A stretch of DNA of 64,000 nt from Clostridium thermobutyricum (GTDB lineage Bacteria > Bacillota > Clostridia > Ch29): NCBI GenBank assembly GCA_016842005.1, contig JAENYD010000005.1, positions 1 through 64,000 of the forward strand. Reading direction: 5' to 3'. Positions 29,352-40,521 of the stretch are shown here, one piece after another. A model generated the notes under the pieces. The model was not told the DNA's origin and did no database searches. It saw only the letters and a program-made list of their open reading frames with translations. How positions within the stretch are numbered: the stretch's first letter is position 1; every line of letters begins with the position of its first letter. A program made the position numbers and the translations under genes.

Positions 29352-30081
29352 CCGGAAAAACGATGATTCCACCAGTACCACCGGTGAGTGGATAGTTACG
29401 TACAGTGACCTGGTAACCCTGCTTTTATGTTTCTTTGTACTGCTGTTCTCCTTTTCGGAAATAGACGCAAGAAAATTCGAAGCCATTGTCAGGTCCTTCC
29501 AGGGGTCACTGGGTATACTGGAAGGGGGAAAAACCATAGATGAGGACCAGTTTGTCAATCAGGCATCTCAGAGCAACAGGCTTTTCAGGGAGCAGGAAGA
29601 GGCGGAAAGCATGGACTGGCTTTACCAGCGGCTGGGCAGTTTTATACAGGAGAACAATCTGGATGCCACCGTTATACTTGGTATAGAGGAAAGAGGACTG
29701 ATTATCAGATTCACCGATCAGGTACTTTTCGATTCCGGGAAGGCGGTTATCAAGAAAGAAGCCAGGGAAATCATGACGACTATAGGAGAAATCCTGAAGC
29801 AAAGTGAAAAATACATAAGGGTGGAAGGCCATACCGACAATGTCCCTATCAATACCAGCAAATACCCGTCCAACTGGGAACTGTCCACTGCCCGGGCGGT
29901 TAACGTAGTAAAATTCTTTATTGAAGACAGCGACATACCTCCCGAAAGGCTGTCGGCAGCGGGCTATGGAGAATATCATCCTATAGTGCCCAATGACAGC
30001 AGTGAAAACCGCCAGAAGAACCGAAGGGTGGATGTGGTTATATTAAAGGCCAGTTACGCAAAGAACGAGCCCTACTATTGA
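29335..30081 (+). CDS. motB: Flagellar stator protein MotB
   Basis: EWIVTYSDLVTLLLCFFVLLFSFSEID, OmpA-like VEGHTDNVP...NRRVDVVIL. Confidence 0.97.
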   Translation: MRVRGSRKNDDSTSTTGEWIVTYSDLVTLLLCFFVLLFSFSEIDARKFEAIVRSFQGSLGILEGGKTIDEDQFVNQASQSNRLFREQEEAESMDWLYQRLGSFIQENNLDATVILGIEERGLIIRFTDQVLFDSGKAVIKKEAREIMTTIGEILKQSEKYIRVEGHTDNVPINTSKYPSNWELSTARAVNVVKFFIEDSDIPPERLSAAGYGEYHPIVPNDSSENRQKNRRVDVVILKASYAKNEPYY

Positions 30082-30093
30082 TGAGGTGAAGAT

Positions 30094-30507
30094 ATGAAGG
30101 GGAAAAAAATTATATTGATCGTATTGCTATTAATAGTTGTTGTAGCTCTGTCATTTACAGGCGCCTTGCTGTATTCCAAGGCCATGCCGAAAGAGAAAAA
30201 AGTAGATACCATTATTTACTCTGTGGGGAGCAAGTTCCAGACAAATCTGAAGGAAAGCAGGAGCATCATCTCACTGAATTTACAGCTGGAAGTGGAGGAG
30301 GATAAGAAACTGCTTGCCAGCCTGGAAGAGAGAAATCCTGAATTGAGAAGCAGAATATTAGATATTATAAGGGACAAAACCGTGGAGGACGTGGCCGGTA
30401 CGGCGGGCAAACGGATGCTGGAACAGGAAATACTCAGTTGCCTCAGGAGTATATTTGGAAAAGACAAAATAATCGATGCATTCATTGATGACATTGTTGT
30501 GCAGTAG
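30094..30507 (+). CDS. fliL: Flagellar basal body-associated protein FliL
   Basis: N-terminal TM, SIISLNLQLEVEEDKKLLASLEERNPELRSRILDIIRDKT; before fliM. Confidence 0.92.
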   Translation: MKGKKIILIVLLLIVVVALSFTGALLYSKAMPKEKKVDTIIYSVGSKFQTNLKESRSIISLNLQLEVEEDKKLLASLEERNPELRSRILDIIRDKTVEDVAGTAGKRMLEQEILSCLRSIFGKDKIIDAFIDDIVVQ

Positions 30508-30521
30508 AAAGGGGTGAGGGT

Positions 30522-31517
30522 ATGCCGGACGTACTGTCTCAGGGCGAAATAGACGAACTTCTAAAGGCCATAAGCACCGGGGAACTCGATGTAACCGAAG
30601 TGGAACAGGATACAAAAGAGAAAAAAATAAGGGTGTACAATTTTAAGCGGCCCAATAAATTCTCCAAGGAACAGCTCAGGACCTTCGAAATGATTCATGA
30701 AAATTATGCGCGGCTTATATCAACTTTTTTATCAGGATATCTGAGGTCCTATGTAAATGTTGAGGTAACTTCGGTTGAGCAGCTTACTTATTATGAATTC
30801 ACCAATTCCCTCGCGAATCCGACCATAATGGCCTTGAGTGATTTTAAACCCTTATCCGGGACGCTGATACTGGAAATAAACCCGTCCATTACCTTTGAGA
30901 TTATAGACAGGGTTTTGGGGGGACAGGGCAAAAATGAATTCAAGATGAGATCATTTACCGAAATCGAATTAACAATAATGGAGAATATAGTCAGAAAGAT
31001 GCTGAGTCTTCTGGCAGAGCCATGGAAAAATGTAGTAGAGATCTACCCCAAATTCGAGAAAATTGAGACAAATTCACAGTTTGCCCAGATATTATCACCC
31101 AATGAGACGGTGGCACTGATAACCATGAGGCTCAAGCTGGGAGAAGTGGAAGGGTTTATCAACCTGTGCATTCCCCACCTTACACTGGAGCCGATTATAA
31201 GCAAGATCAATATGAAATACTGGTTTAAAAATTCGGGGGAAGAAACTACCGAAGAGGACCTGCGGGTATTGAAGCAACGACTGGAGAATGCCGAGGTTAC
31301 GCTAAAAGTGTATCTGGGGAAATGCATGATACTTGTAGAAGATATACTTGATTTGCAGGTGGGGGATGTGATACAGCTGGACCAAAAACGCAACCAACCG
31401 CTGGAAATGTTTGTGGATGGCAGGTTGAAATTTACAGTAAAACCGGGGATAAAAGAAAAGAAAATAGCTGTAAAAGTTGCGGAGGTATTGAAGAAAGGAG
31501 AAGAAGCCTATGAGTGA
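30522..31517 (+). CDS. fliM: Flagellar motor switch protein FliM
   Basis: N-terminal DVLSQGEIDELLKAI, YNFKRPNKFSKEQLRTFEMIHENYARL. Confidence 0.98.
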   Translation: MPDVLSQGEIDELLKAISTGELDVTEVEQDTKEKKIRVYNFKRPNKFSKEQLRTFEMIHENYARLISTFLSGYLRSYVNVEVTSVEQLTYYEFTNSLANPTIMALSDFKPLSGTLILEINPSITFEIIDRVLGGQGKNEFKMRSFTEIELTIMENIVRKMLSLLAEPWKNVVEIYPKFEKIETNSQFAQILSPNETVALITMRLKLGEVEGFINLCIPHLTLEPIISKINMKYWFKNSGEETTEEDLRVLKQRLENAEVTLKVYLGKCMILVEDILDLQVGDVIQLDQKRNQPLEMFVDGRLKFTVKPGIKEKKIAVKVAEVLKKGEEAYE

Positions 31518-32661
31518 CATGTTGTCTCAGGAAGAAATCGATGCATTATTGAGCAAGAGTGGCGATGACCAGGAAGAACTGCTTACTGCTGAAGAAATTG
31601 ATGCACTGGGCGAAATAGGAAACATAAGCATGGGAACTTCTGCTACCGCTTTATATACCCTGCTGAAAAACAAGGTGACTATTACGACACCCGTGGTGAA
31701 AATCACAGAACCCAAAACAGTGTGCGATGAATATCCCCTGCCCTTTATTGCCGTGAATGTGCTGTTTACCGAAGGAATAGAAGGTGCGAACCTTTTATTG
31801 CTGAAAGAGCATGATGCAAGGATAATAGCCGACCTTATGATGGGAGGGGACGGGAGTTCACCTGCCGAGACCATTGACGAAATCCACTTAAGCGCCATAA
31901 GCGAGGCCATGAATCAGATGATTGGGTCAGCCTCTACTTCCCTTGCTACCATGCTGGAAAATGCTATAAGCATTTCTCCCCCGGAAACCTTTAAGGTTGA
32001 TCTGGGCTCTGAAGCTGTTAATCTGGATTTCTTCAATAATAATGAAAAGATTGTCAGGATAGCATTTAAAATGGTAGTTGGAGATTTGATAGACAGTGAA
32101 ATAATGCAGCTGCTCCCGGTTGATTTCGCAAAAGCCCTGGTGGCGGGTCTCATCACTACAAAAGAGGAAGAAGAACCGGAAGAGAAAATAGACCTGGACC
32201 TCATCAAGAAAGAACTGAACCTGGAAAAAACAGATGTTGAGTACCATGAAGAGACAGTGGACCAGACAGAAGATGATGAAGTCTATGAAGAAACAAGACC
32301 CCCTGAAAACAGGAGGAAGGGTGCGAAAGTTCTAAAGCAGGAAGAAGTGAAAGTGCAGCCGGTTTCACTAAAAGACTTTGAGACGGAATCCAGGCCCGGT
32401 GAGAGAAGAAGCATTGACCTGATAAAGGACGTGCCGCTTCAGGTTGTGGTGGAACTGGGGAGGACGGAAAAACAGATAAAGGATATTTTACAGTTTGGTG
32501 TTGGCACAATCATTGAACTGGACAAACTTGCCGGAGAGCCTGTTGATATCCTGGTCAACGGGAAATTTATTGCGAAAGGGGAAGTGGTTGTTATAGATGA
32601 AAGTTTTGGTGTCAGGATAACAGATATAATCCATCCGGCAAAGAGGATTACCAGCGTTTAA
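31510..32661 (+). CDS. fliY: Flagellar motor switch phosphatase FliY (CheC-like + FliN)
   Basis: MLSQEEIDALL, CheC-like EIGNISMGTSATAL, C-terminal VPLQVVVELGRTEKQIKDILQFGVGTIIELDKLAGEPVDILVNGK. Confidence 0.97.
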   Translation: MSDMLSQEEIDALLSKSGDDQEELLTAEEIDALGEIGNISMGTSATALYTLLKNKVTITTPVVKITEPKTVCDEYPLPFIAVNVLFTEGIEGANLLLLKEHDARIIADLMMGGDGSSPAETIDEIHLSAISEAMNQMIGSASTSLATMLENAISISPPETFKVDLGSEAVNLDFFNNNEKIVRIAFKMVVGDLIDSEIMQLLPVDFAKALVAGLITTKEEEEPEEKIDLDLIKKELNLEKTDVEYHEETVDQTEDDEVYEETRPPENRRKGAKVLKQEEVKVQPVSLKDFETESRPGERRSIDLIKDVPLQVVVELGRTEKQIKDILQFGVGTIIELDKLAGEPVDILVNGKFIAKGEVVVIDESFGVRITDIIHPAKRITSV

Positions 32662-32678
32662 CAAAAGGAGGAAGATTT

Positions 32679-33038
32679 ATGGGTAAAGGGATTTTGATCG
32701 TTGATGATGCTGCATTTATGAGAATGATGATTAAAGATGTTCTGGTAAAAAACCAGTATGAGGTTGTCGGCGAGGCGGAAAACGGTGCAAAAGCGGTTGA
32801 AAAATTCAGCGAGCTAAAACCGGAACTGGTCATAATGGATATCACCATGCCTGAAATGGACGGAATTGAAGCAGTGAAGAAGATCAGAGCAATCGATCCC
32901 AATGCAAAGATTATCATGTGCTCTGCCATGGGTCAGCAGGCGATGGTAATAGAAGCCATCCAGGCCGGGGCCAAAGACTTCATAGTAAAGCCCTTTCAGC
33001 CAGAAAGGATAATGGAAGCTGTACAAAAGGTATTATAA
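32679..33038 (+). CDS. cheY: Chemotaxis response regulator CheY
   Basis: ILIVDDAAFMRMMIKDVL, LVIMDITMPEMDGIEAVKKIR, FIVKPFQPERI. Confidence 0.97.
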   Translation: MGKGILIVDDAAFMRMMIKDVLVKNQYEVVGEAENGAKAVEKFSELKPELVIMDITMPEMDGIEAVKKIRAIDPNAKIIMCSAMGQQAMVIEAIQAGAKDFIVKPFQPERIMEAVQKVL

Positions 33039-33056
33039 TAAGGCGAAGAGGCAGGG

Positions 33057-33467
33057 ATGGAAATGAACGACACAATTGCAGGGGTATTAAAGGTATTCTA
33101 TTTTGTTGTAGTCTTTGGATTAATAATTTTCTTCGCCTATTTTGTTTCCAGGATGATTGGCAGGCGAGGACGATTTAATACCGGCAAGTACATGAAAGTC
33201 ATAGACAGTCTGTATCTGGGCACAGACAAGATGCTTCTTATTATCCAGGTGGGAACTGAATACATGCTGGTTTCGGCTGGGTCCAAAGATATATCTCTAA
33301 TAAAAACACTGGACAGTTTTGCAGTGGAAGAGGAAGTCGAAACACCTTTTGAGCAGTCGGGGTTTACTTATTATCTGGAGAGATACGGCAAAAACTACAA
33401 GAACAGTCTGCAAAAACTCAGAGGAAAGAAAAACAATTCTTCTAACAGGGATGGTATCAATGAATAG
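33057..33467 (+). CDS. fliO: Flagellar biosynthesis protein FliO
   Basis: Single TM then [30 protein letters not shown]; between cheY and fliP. Confidence 0.93.
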   Translation: MEMNDTIAGVLKVFYFVVVFGLIIFFAYFVSRMIGRRGRFNTGKYMKVIDSLYLGTDKMLLIIQVGTEYMLVSAGSKDISLIKTLDSFAVEEEVETPFEQSGFTYYLERYGKNYKNSLQKLRGKKNNSSNRDGINE

Positions 33468-34224
33468 CAAAAAGGTCTGGGTAATAGCAACAACAATAGT
33501 CCTTCTATTATTATGCAGTCAGCATCTGGTATCAGCCGCGCCCCAGTTTCCCGTACCGAAAATCGGGGTTAATATGGAACCGGCAGAAACACCCCAGGAT
33601 GTGGCACTGAGTTTGCAGATACTTTTTATTCTGACCATACTGAGCCTGGCTCCGGCTATTCTGATAATGATGACCAGTTTCACAAGGATAATAATTGTCC
33701 TGTCATTTGTGAGAAATGCACTGGCAACTCAGCAGATGCCGCCAAATCAGGTGCTTATCGGGCTGGCGCTGTTTCTTACACTTTTTGTGATGTCGCCGGT
33801 TATTTCACAGATAAATAACGATGCCGTACAGCCATATATGGCCGAGGAAATCACCCTTGAGGAGGCTGCGAACAGGGCTATGGAGCCTTTAAGGACTTTT
33901 ATGCTGAAGCAAACCAGGCAGAAAGACCTTGCCTTGTTTTTAAATCTTGCAGGGGAAAACAAACCAGATGATGTTACTGATGCGCCCAACAAAGCATTAA
34001 TTCCTGCTTTTATGACCAGCGAACTTAAAACTGCCTTCCAGATGGGTTTTCTCCTTTTTATACCTTTTTTGATTATTGACATGGTGGTTGCCAGTACCCT
34101 CATGTCCATGGGAATGATGATGCTGCCTCCTGTAATGGTGTCCCTTCCTTTCAAAATATTGCTGTTTATAATGGTAGACGGCTGGAACCTGATAGTCCAG
34201 TCTCTGATAATGGGATTTAGATAG
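33460..34224 (+). CDS. fliP: Flagellar export gate protein FliP
   Basis: [44 protein letters not shown]. Confidence 0.98.
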   Translation: MNSKKVWVIATTIVLLLLCSQHLVSAAPQFPVPKIGVNMEPAETPQDVALSLQILFILTILSLAPAILIMMTSFTRIIIVLSFVRNALATQQMPPNQVLIGLALFLTLFVMSPVISQINNDAVQPYMAEEITLEEAANRAMEPLRTFMLKQTRQKDLALFLNLAGENKPDDVTDAPNKALIPAFMTSELKTAFQMGFLLFIPFLIIDMVVASTLMSMGMMMLPPVMVSLPFKILLFIMVDGWNLIVQSLIMGFR

Positions 34225-34234
34225 GGGGTAGAAC

Positions 34235-34504
34235 ATGGGACAGGGATTGATAATTGATATAGCCCGGGAGGCACTTTATACAGTGATACTTCTTGCCATG
34301 CCCATGCTGGGACTGGCCCTGCTGGTTGGGCTGGTAATAAGCATTTTCCAGGCCACAACACAGATACAGGAACCTACCCTGACATTCATCCCTAAAATAC
34401 TGGCAGTGATATTTGCAATAATTGTATTTGGACCGTGGATGTTGAACGTATTAATGGATTTTACGTATAGGATTTTTAATAACATTAACGGGTTCATATT
34501 CTGA
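34235..34504 (+). CDS. fliQ: Flagellar export protein FliQ
   Basis: 89 aa, two TM, VGLVISIFQATTQIQEPTLTFIPKI. Confidence 0.97.
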   Translation: MGQGLIIDIAREALYTVILLAMPMLGLALLVGLVISIFQATTQIQEPTLTFIPKILAVIFAIIVFGPWMLNVLMDFTYRIFNNINGFIF

Positions 34505-35298
34505 TGAGGGTGTTGGCTGTGGACCAGATGATGAATTTGATAGCTGGTAAATTCGAAATCTTTTTGCTGATAATGGTGAGAATCAGCGGCGTTTTCATGA
34601 TAACGCCCATATTTGGCAGAAGAAACGTGCCCGCAATGTATAAGATAGGGCTGGCCTTCATGATAAGTCTTATACTTTTGAATACCGTATCCGTTGACGG
34701 GCATCTGTTTATGGATTTTCCCCGATACCTGCTGGTTGTTGCAAAGGAACTGATGGTGGGATTCTCCATTGGTTTTGTTACTTTTTTAATATTCAGCTCG
34801 ATATATATTGCCGGCCAGATAATAGATATGGAGATTGGGTTTGGGGTTGTAAACGTACTGGACCCCCAAAGCAACATACAGGTTCCTATTATGGGGAATT
34901 TTTTGTATATTCTTGCTTTGATGGTATTTGTAATGATTGACGGGCACCATATGCTGATATCGGCCCTCTATCACAGCTTTAAAATAATTCCCCTGGGAAA
35001 GGTGAATCTTTTTGGCGAATTTGCTACGGATTTTGCAAGGATTTTTGGTGAAACTTTCGTAATCGGGTTTAAAATTGCTGCCCCGGTGGTCGCAGCAATA
35101 TTTCTCACAGATGTGGCCCTGGGGATTTTGGCAAGAACAATGCCCCAGATGAATGTTTTTATGGTCGGTATGCCCTTGAAAATTATTGTGGGGCTTGTCA
35201 CCCTGATGCTTATGATACCTGTTTTGTCCATCATACTGGATTTTATATATAACAATATTTCGGATAATATTTACAGAATACTTACCCATCTAAGGTAG
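34504..35298 (+). CDS. fliR: Flagellar export protein FliR
   Basis: MITPIFGRRNVPAMYKIGLAFMISL, GQIIDMEIGFGVVNVLDP. Confidence 0.97.
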   Translation: MRVLAVDQMMNLIAGKFEIFLLIMVRISGVFMITPIFGRRNVPAMYKIGLAFMISLILLNTVSVDGHLFMDFPRYLLVVAKELMVGFSIGFVTFLIFSSIYIAGQIIDMEIGFGVVNVLDPQSNIQVPIMGNFLYILALMVFVMIDGHHMLISALYHSFKIIPLGKVNLFGEFATDFARIFGETFVIGFKIAAPVVAAIFLTDVALGILARTMPQMNVFMVGMPLKIIVGLVTLMLMIPVLSIILDFIYNNISDNIYRILTHLR

Positions 35299-35311
35299 GT
35301 GAAACGCCTCC

Positions 35312-36394
35312 ATGGACCTGTATATAAACCTGCAGCTGTTTGCCGAAGAAAAAACCGAAAAACCTACACCAAAGAAGAAAAGGGAGGCCCGGCAAAAGGG
35401 CCAGGTTGCACAGAGCAGGGAAATCAATTCAGCCTTTGTATTGATTGGATGTTTCCTGGTATTGTACCTGTTATCCTCCTACATGATGGAACAGCTTGAG
35501 AACACTGCACGATATACGCTGTCTCTCAACGTAAAAGAAGGTTTGTATACGGTGGAAGGAGTCAGGGAATTATTTGCCGGCAGCGTGATTACCGCAGCCA
35601 AGGTTGCAGGCCCTGTAGCAGGGGTTGCCCTGATTATAGGACTTATGGCCAGTTATGCCCAGGTCGGGTTTCTTTTCACAACCAAGCCCCTGGAGTTCAA
35701 GCCGGACAGGTTAAACCCTGTAGAGGGACTGAAGAAAATATTTTCCCGGAGGTCCCTGGCACAGCTGCTCAAATCATTGCTGAAAGTATTTATTATCGGT
35801 TTTATTTCATATAAATACCTCATTGCCCAATACAGCAGTATCCCGAGGCTTCTGGACATGGAAGTGGAAGAAATCACCCGGTTTATAGGCATGACCACTG
35901 TCAACATAGGTTTTAGGGCGGGAATAGTGCTGCTGATGCTGGCGGTGTTCGACCTTGCCTACCAGAGATATGAATTTCAAAGAAGCATAATGATGACTAA
36001 ACAGGAACTCAGGGAAGAGTATAAGCAAACCGAAGGAAACCCCCAGACCCGGTCAAGAATACGGGAAAAACAGAGACAGATATCCATGCGCCGTATGATG
36101 GCGGAAGTACCGAAGGCAGATGTTGTGATTACAAATCCTACCCATTTTGCTGTCGCCTTGAAATATGATTCTGATGTGGCAGATGCGCCGTATGTTCTTG
36201 CCAAAGGTCAGGACCTGGTTGCATTGAAGATAAAGGAGATTGCCCGTAAGCATGATGTGGAAGTGGTTGAGAATCCTCCCCTTGCCCGGAGTATTTGTGA
36301 GGCGGTGGACATAGGTGAAGCAATACCTTCCGAGTTGTACCAGGCTGTGGCAGAAATACTTGCATTTGTATACAGTTTAAAGAATAAGAGTTAG
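35312..36394 (+). CDS. flhB: Flagellar export switch protein FlhB
   Basis: EKTEKPTPKKKREARQKGQVAQSREI; autocleavage motif NPTHFAVALKYD. Confidence 0.98.
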   Translation: MDLYINLQLFAEEKTEKPTPKKKREARQKGQVAQSREINSAFVLIGCFLVLYLLSSYMMEQLENTARYTLSLNVKEGLYTVEGVRELFAGSVITAAKVAGPVAGVALIIGLMASYAQVGFLFTTKPLEFKPDRLNPVEGLKKIFSRRSLAQLLKSLLKVFIIGFISYKYLIAQYSSIPRLLDMEVEEITRFIGMTTVNIGFRAGIVLLMLAVFDLAYQRYEFQRSIMMTKQELREEYKQTEGNPQTRSRIREKQRQISMRRMMAEVPKADVVITNPTHFAVALKYDSDVADAPYVLAKGQDLVALKIKEIARKHDVEVVENPPLARSICEAVDIGEAIPSELYQAVAEILAFVYSLKNKS

Positions 36395-36414
36395 ATTTGT
36401 GGGGTGCGCTTATA

Positions 36415-38445
36415 ATGAAGTTTGGTGACATTATAGTAACTTTAGCAATAGTATTTATGGTAATTATGATAATAATTCCATTACCTTCGGGTCTCCTTGA
36501 CGTTTTACTTACTTTTAACATCACGCTTTCTCTTATTGTATTGCTTATTTCCATGTATACTACTGAACCGCTGCAGGTTTCCATATTTCCATCGCTGCTG
36601 CTGTTAACCACCCTGTTAAGACTGTCCCTAAATATTTCAACCACCCGTCTCATATTGAAGGACGCCTATGCCGGCGAAGTCATTAAGGCTTTCGGGGACT
36701 TTGTTGTTGGAGGAAATGCGGTTGTAGGATTCATAATATTTCTAATCATAGTTATAATACAGTTTATTGTCATTACAAAAGGGGCAGAAAGGGTAGCAGA
36801 AGTTTCCGCCCGTTTCACCCTGGACGCCATGCCCGGAAAGCAGATGGCCATTGATGCGGACCTTAATGCCGGGCTGATCAGTGACACTGAAGCAAAAGAG
36901 AGAAGACGAATAATTCAGAAAGAAGCTGATTTCTATGGCGCAATGGACGGTGCCAGCAAGTTTGTGAAGGGGGATGCCATAGCCGGTATAATAATAACAC
37001 TGATAAATATTACCGCCGGTTTAATAATCGGTATTGTTCAGAAAGATATGGCATTCAATACGGCCCTTTCAACCTATACCTTATTAACTGTAGGCGACGG
37101 TCTTGTAAGCCAGATACCTGCCCTGCTCATATCCACCTCCGCAGGTATAGTGGTTACCCGTGCTGCTTCTGATACAAACCTGGGAACAGATGTGCTTCAG
37201 CAGATATTTACCGAACCCAAAGTACTTTTCATTGCATCCGGTGTCCTTGCGACACTGGGCCTTGTTCCGGCCCTTCCGCAGATTCCCCTGTATGCTATGG
37301 CCATTATGATGGCCTTTCTGGCATGGAATTTGAATAAGGCTGCAAAGGAAAGTGCGGCGGCAGAACAGGAAGAACTTGAACCAAAGCAGATTGACGACAT
37401 GAGGAAACCGGAGAACGTACTGAACCTGATGCAGGTTGACCCTATTGAGGTTGAGTTCGGGTATGGCATAATTCCTCTTGCTGACGTCAATCAGGGGGGA
37501 GACCTGCTGGACAGGGTTGTTATGATAAGAAGACAGCTGGCTCTGGACCTGGGGATTGTTGTACCGGTAATCCGACTGAGGGATAATATCCAGCTTGCTT
37601 CCGATAAATACAGGATAAAGATCAGGGGAGTGGAAGTGGTTGATGGTGAGCTCATGATGGATGGTTTCCTGGCCATGGATCCCGGCACTGCCAGCGGAAC
37701 GATAGAAGGAATTGATACTGTTGAGCCTGCCTTCGGGCTGCCGGCTAAATGGATTAAAGAGGATGAAAGGGAGAAAGCTGAGATAATGGGATATACAGTG
37801 GTTGACCCTCCTACTGTGATCTCCACCCATCTGACAGAAGTGATCAAAAAATATGCCCACGAGCTACTGGGCCGGCAGGAAGTCAAAAAACTCATTGACA
37901 ATGTAAAGGAAAGTCACCCTGCACTGGTGGAAGAGCTTATACCCAAGCAATTAACCATTGGAGAGGTCCAGAAAGTACTGGCCAATCTTGTTAAAGAAGG
38001 GGTGTCCATTAGAGATCTGGTTACCATTCTGGAAACACTGGCCGATTATGCGCCTTCTTCCAGAGACCCGGACATGCTTACCGAATATGTCAGGCAAAGC
38101 CTGTCACGGGCAATCTGCAAAAAATTCATTCAGGGCAATAAGGCTAAAGTGATTACGCTGGACCAGAAACTGGAAGAAAAGATTATGAACTCCATCCAGC
38201 AAACCGAACAGGGCACCTACTTATCCATGGACCCGGGAACAACTCAGAAAATAATGAACAGTGTATCCAGGGAAGTGGAGAAGTTCACCCTTTCAGGAGA
38301 ACAACCGATTGTTGTTACTTCACCTGTTGTAAGACTTTATTTTAAACGGCTTACAGAACACTTTATCTCCGATTTGGCAGTGCTGTCATATAATGAACTT
38401 CAGCCTTCGATAGAAATTCAGTCAGTGGGGATGGTGAGTGTTTGA
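36415..38445 (+). CDS. flhA: Flagellar export protein FlhA
   Basis: FPSLLLLTTLLRLSLNISTTRLIL, GGNAVVGFIIFLIIVIIQFIVITKGAERVAEVSARFTLDAMPGKQMAIDADLN. Confidence 0.98.
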   Translation: MKFGDIIVTLAIVFMVIMIIIPLPSGLLDVLLTFNITLSLIVLLISMYTTEPLQVSIFPSLLLLTTLLRLSLNISTTRLILKDAYAGEVIKAFGDFVVGGNAVVGFIIFLIIVIIQFIVITKGAERVAEVSARFTLDAMPGKQMAIDADLNAGLISDTEAKERRRIIQKEADFYGAMDGASKFVKGDAIAGIIITLINITAGLIIGIVQKDMAFNTALSTYTLLTVGDGLVSQIPALLISTSAGIVVTRAASDTNLGTDVLQQIFTEPKVLFIASGVLATLGLVPALPQIPLYAMAIMMAFLAWNLNKAAKESAAAEQEELEPKQIDDMRKPENVLNLMQVDPIEVEFGYGIIPLADVNQGGDLLDRVVMIRRQLALDLGIVVPVIRLRDNIQLASDKYRIKIRGVEVVDGELMMDGFLAMDPGTASGTIEGIDTVEPAFGLPAKWIKEDEREKAEIMGYTVVDPPTVISTHLTEVIKKYAHELLGRQEVKKLIDNVKESHPALVEELIPKQLTIGEVQKVLANLVKEGVSIRDLVTILETLADYAPSSRDPDMLTEYVRQSLSRAICKKFIQGNKAKVITLDQKLEEKIMNSIQQTEQGTYLSMDPGTTQKIMNSVSREVEKFTLSGEQPIVVTSPVVRLYFKRLTEHFISDLAVLSYNELQPSIEIQSVGMVSV

Positions 38446-39551
38446 TGAAAGTGAAAAGATACATAGGACCCACCATTGAAGATGCCCTGGGCCGCGTGAA
38501 GGAAGAGATGGGCAGTGATGCCATTATTCTTCACAGAAGAAAAATTAAGTCAGGCAGAGGTATAGCGAGATTATTCGGCAGGACTGTTTATGAGGTGGTT
38601 GCGGCTATCGACCAGCCGGATGTAAAACCGGCTATTAAGCCCCGGGCAGCCGACAGCAGTATTGGCGGGCTGGAGGCAAAAGTGGAAGAACTGAGGACAA
38701 GCCTGAATTCACTTATGGATAGAATGCAGCAGCCTGAACGGCCGGAAAAGAAAAAGGAAGAGATACCTGAAATCCTGATGCCTTATTATACCCTGCTTCA
38801 GGGCAACGACGTTGCACCCGATATCATTGACAGAATTATTGGACGGGTGCAGAAAGACCTGAATCCGCATACGGCTTACGATAATGACTACCTGTACTAC
38901 AAAATCAAAAAAGAAATATCGTCCTTCTTTACAAATATCAAGACAATCGAGCTGGAGACAGGCAAGCCCAGTGTAGTCGCCTTTGTGGGGCCTACAGGTG
39001 TCGGAAAGACTACCACCCTTGCAAAACTGGCTGCACAGTACTCTCTTATGAAGGGCAAAAAGGTGGGCGTTATAACCTGTGATACCTATAGAATAGCTGC
39101 CATCGACCAGCTTAAAACCTACTGCGAGATTATGGATGTGCCGGTTAAGGTTATTTATCAGTCGGAAGACATAATGGAGGTTGTGGAGGAATACAGCGGG
39201 AAAGATCTGATACTGATAGACACTGCAGGCAGGAGCCACAGGGATAAGATGAGGCTTATGGAATTGAACAATCTGCTGAAAGGTTTTGGGAAACAGCAGA
39301 CATTTCTCGTAATAAGTGCAACAACAAGCTTCAAGAATTGTCTGGATATAATTGCCAACTACAGTTTTCTTGAGGATTACCGGATACTTATTACAAAAAC
39401 CGATGAGAGCGTGACCAATGGAATAATTCTGAACCTTGCAGATAAGATGGACAAACCGCTTTCCTATATTACCACGGGTCAGAATGTGCCGGATGACATA
39501 CAAAAGGTGGATGGAGAAAGACTGGCGTCTTTACTGCTGTCGAGTGAATAA
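38445..39551 (+). CDS. flhF: SRP-family GTPase FlhF
   Basis: [44 protein letters not shown]. Confidence 0.97.
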   Translation: MKVKRYIGPTIEDALGRVKEEMGSDAIILHRRKIKSGRGIARLFGRTVYEVVAAIDQPDVKPAIKPRAADSSIGGLEAKVEELRTSLNSLMDRMQQPERPEKKKEEIPEILMPYYTLLQGNDVAPDIIDRIIGRVQKDLNPHTAYDNDYLYYKIKKEISSFFTNIKTIELETGKPSVVAFVGPTGVGKTTTLAKLAAQYSLMKGKKVGVITCDTYRIAAIDQLKTYCEIMDVPVKVIYQSEDIMEVVEEYSGKDLILIDTAGRSHRDKMRLMELNNLLKGFGKQQTFLVISATTSFKNCLDIIANYSFLEDYRILITKTDESVTNGIILNLADKMDKPLSYITTGQNVPDDIQKVDGERLASLLLSSE

Positions 39552-39572
39552 GGGGAATTGGGGGTGTGATTT

Positions 39573-40502
39573 TTGACCAATCTCAGGTTTGGGGAGGACC
39601 AGGCTGACAAATTGAGGGAGATTGTGAACAATCTGAATGAAAAACCTGGAGATGCAGCGGAGCCTGAAATCGAAAAAGAAACGGTTGCAACCAGGCTCAT
39701 TGCAGTTACCAGCGGTAAAGGGGGAGTCGGTAAAACCAGTTTTACAGTCAATCTTGCAATCTGGCTCAAAAAATTGGGGAACAGGGTCTTGATTATTGAT
39801 GGGGATTTGGGGCTGGCAAATATAGAAGTTTTACTGGGGGTTGTTCCGAAATCCAGCCTGAACGATTATCTGAACTCGGACATTCCTCTCTCACAGATCA
39901 TCAATCTGGGACCCGCTGGTATACAATTCATATCCGGTGGTTCGGGTATCACCGGCCTGGCCAATCTGGACAGAGGAAAATTCAAAAAGATTATTGAGAT
40001 TATGTCCAAATTTGACAGCTATGTTGATTATATTCTTGTGGATACAGGAGCAGGCATTTCCAGGAAAGTCACCAATTTTATGCTGGCGGTGAAAGAGGTT
40101 ATTCTGGTAACCAACCCTGAACCTACGTCAATTACGGATGCCTATGCAATGCTCAAGGTGATGAAGACTAATAATCACCGGTGCGATGTAAAGCTGGTTG
40201 TCAACAGGGTACAGGATGCTGCCGAAGCGCAGGAGATAATGGATAAAATCGGATCCGTAGCCCGGAAATTTCTGGATATAGAAGTAAATAACCTGGGATA
40301 TATCCTGGATGACCGGCATGTTTCCAGGGCGGTAAAATTGCAGGAACCCTTTGTGCTGCGCTTCCCGGGATGTAAAGCTGCGAAAAATATTGAAGATATT
40401 GCGGAAAGACTTGCACTTAACGGTGAATTCGGGGAGAGCGGTTCTGACGGGGTCAGAAATTTTTTGAACAGACTGTACGGATTGCTGAGTTCGGTGAACT
40501 AA
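39573..40502 (+). CDS. flhG: MinD-like ATPase FlhG (YlxH)
   Basis: N-terminal DQADKLRE motif, VTSGKGGVGKTSFTVNLA, after flhF. Confidence 0.96.
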   Translation: MTNLRFGEDQADKLREIVNNLNEKPGDAAEPEIEKETVATRLIAVTSGKGGVGKTSFTVNLAIWLKKLGNRVLIIDGDLGLANIEVLLGVVPKSSLNDYLNSDIPLSQIINLGPAGIQFISGGSGITGLANLDRGKFKKIIEIMSKFDSYVDYILVDTGAGISRKVTNFMLAVKEVILVTNPEPTSITDAYAMLKVMKTNNHRCDVKLVVNRVQDAAEAQEIMDKIGSVARKFLDIEVNNLGYILDDRHVSRAVKLQEPFVLRFPGCKAAKNIEDIAERLALNGEFGESGSDGVRNFLNRLYGLLSSVN

Positions 40503-40521
40503 TCGCAGGGAGGGATGCGGC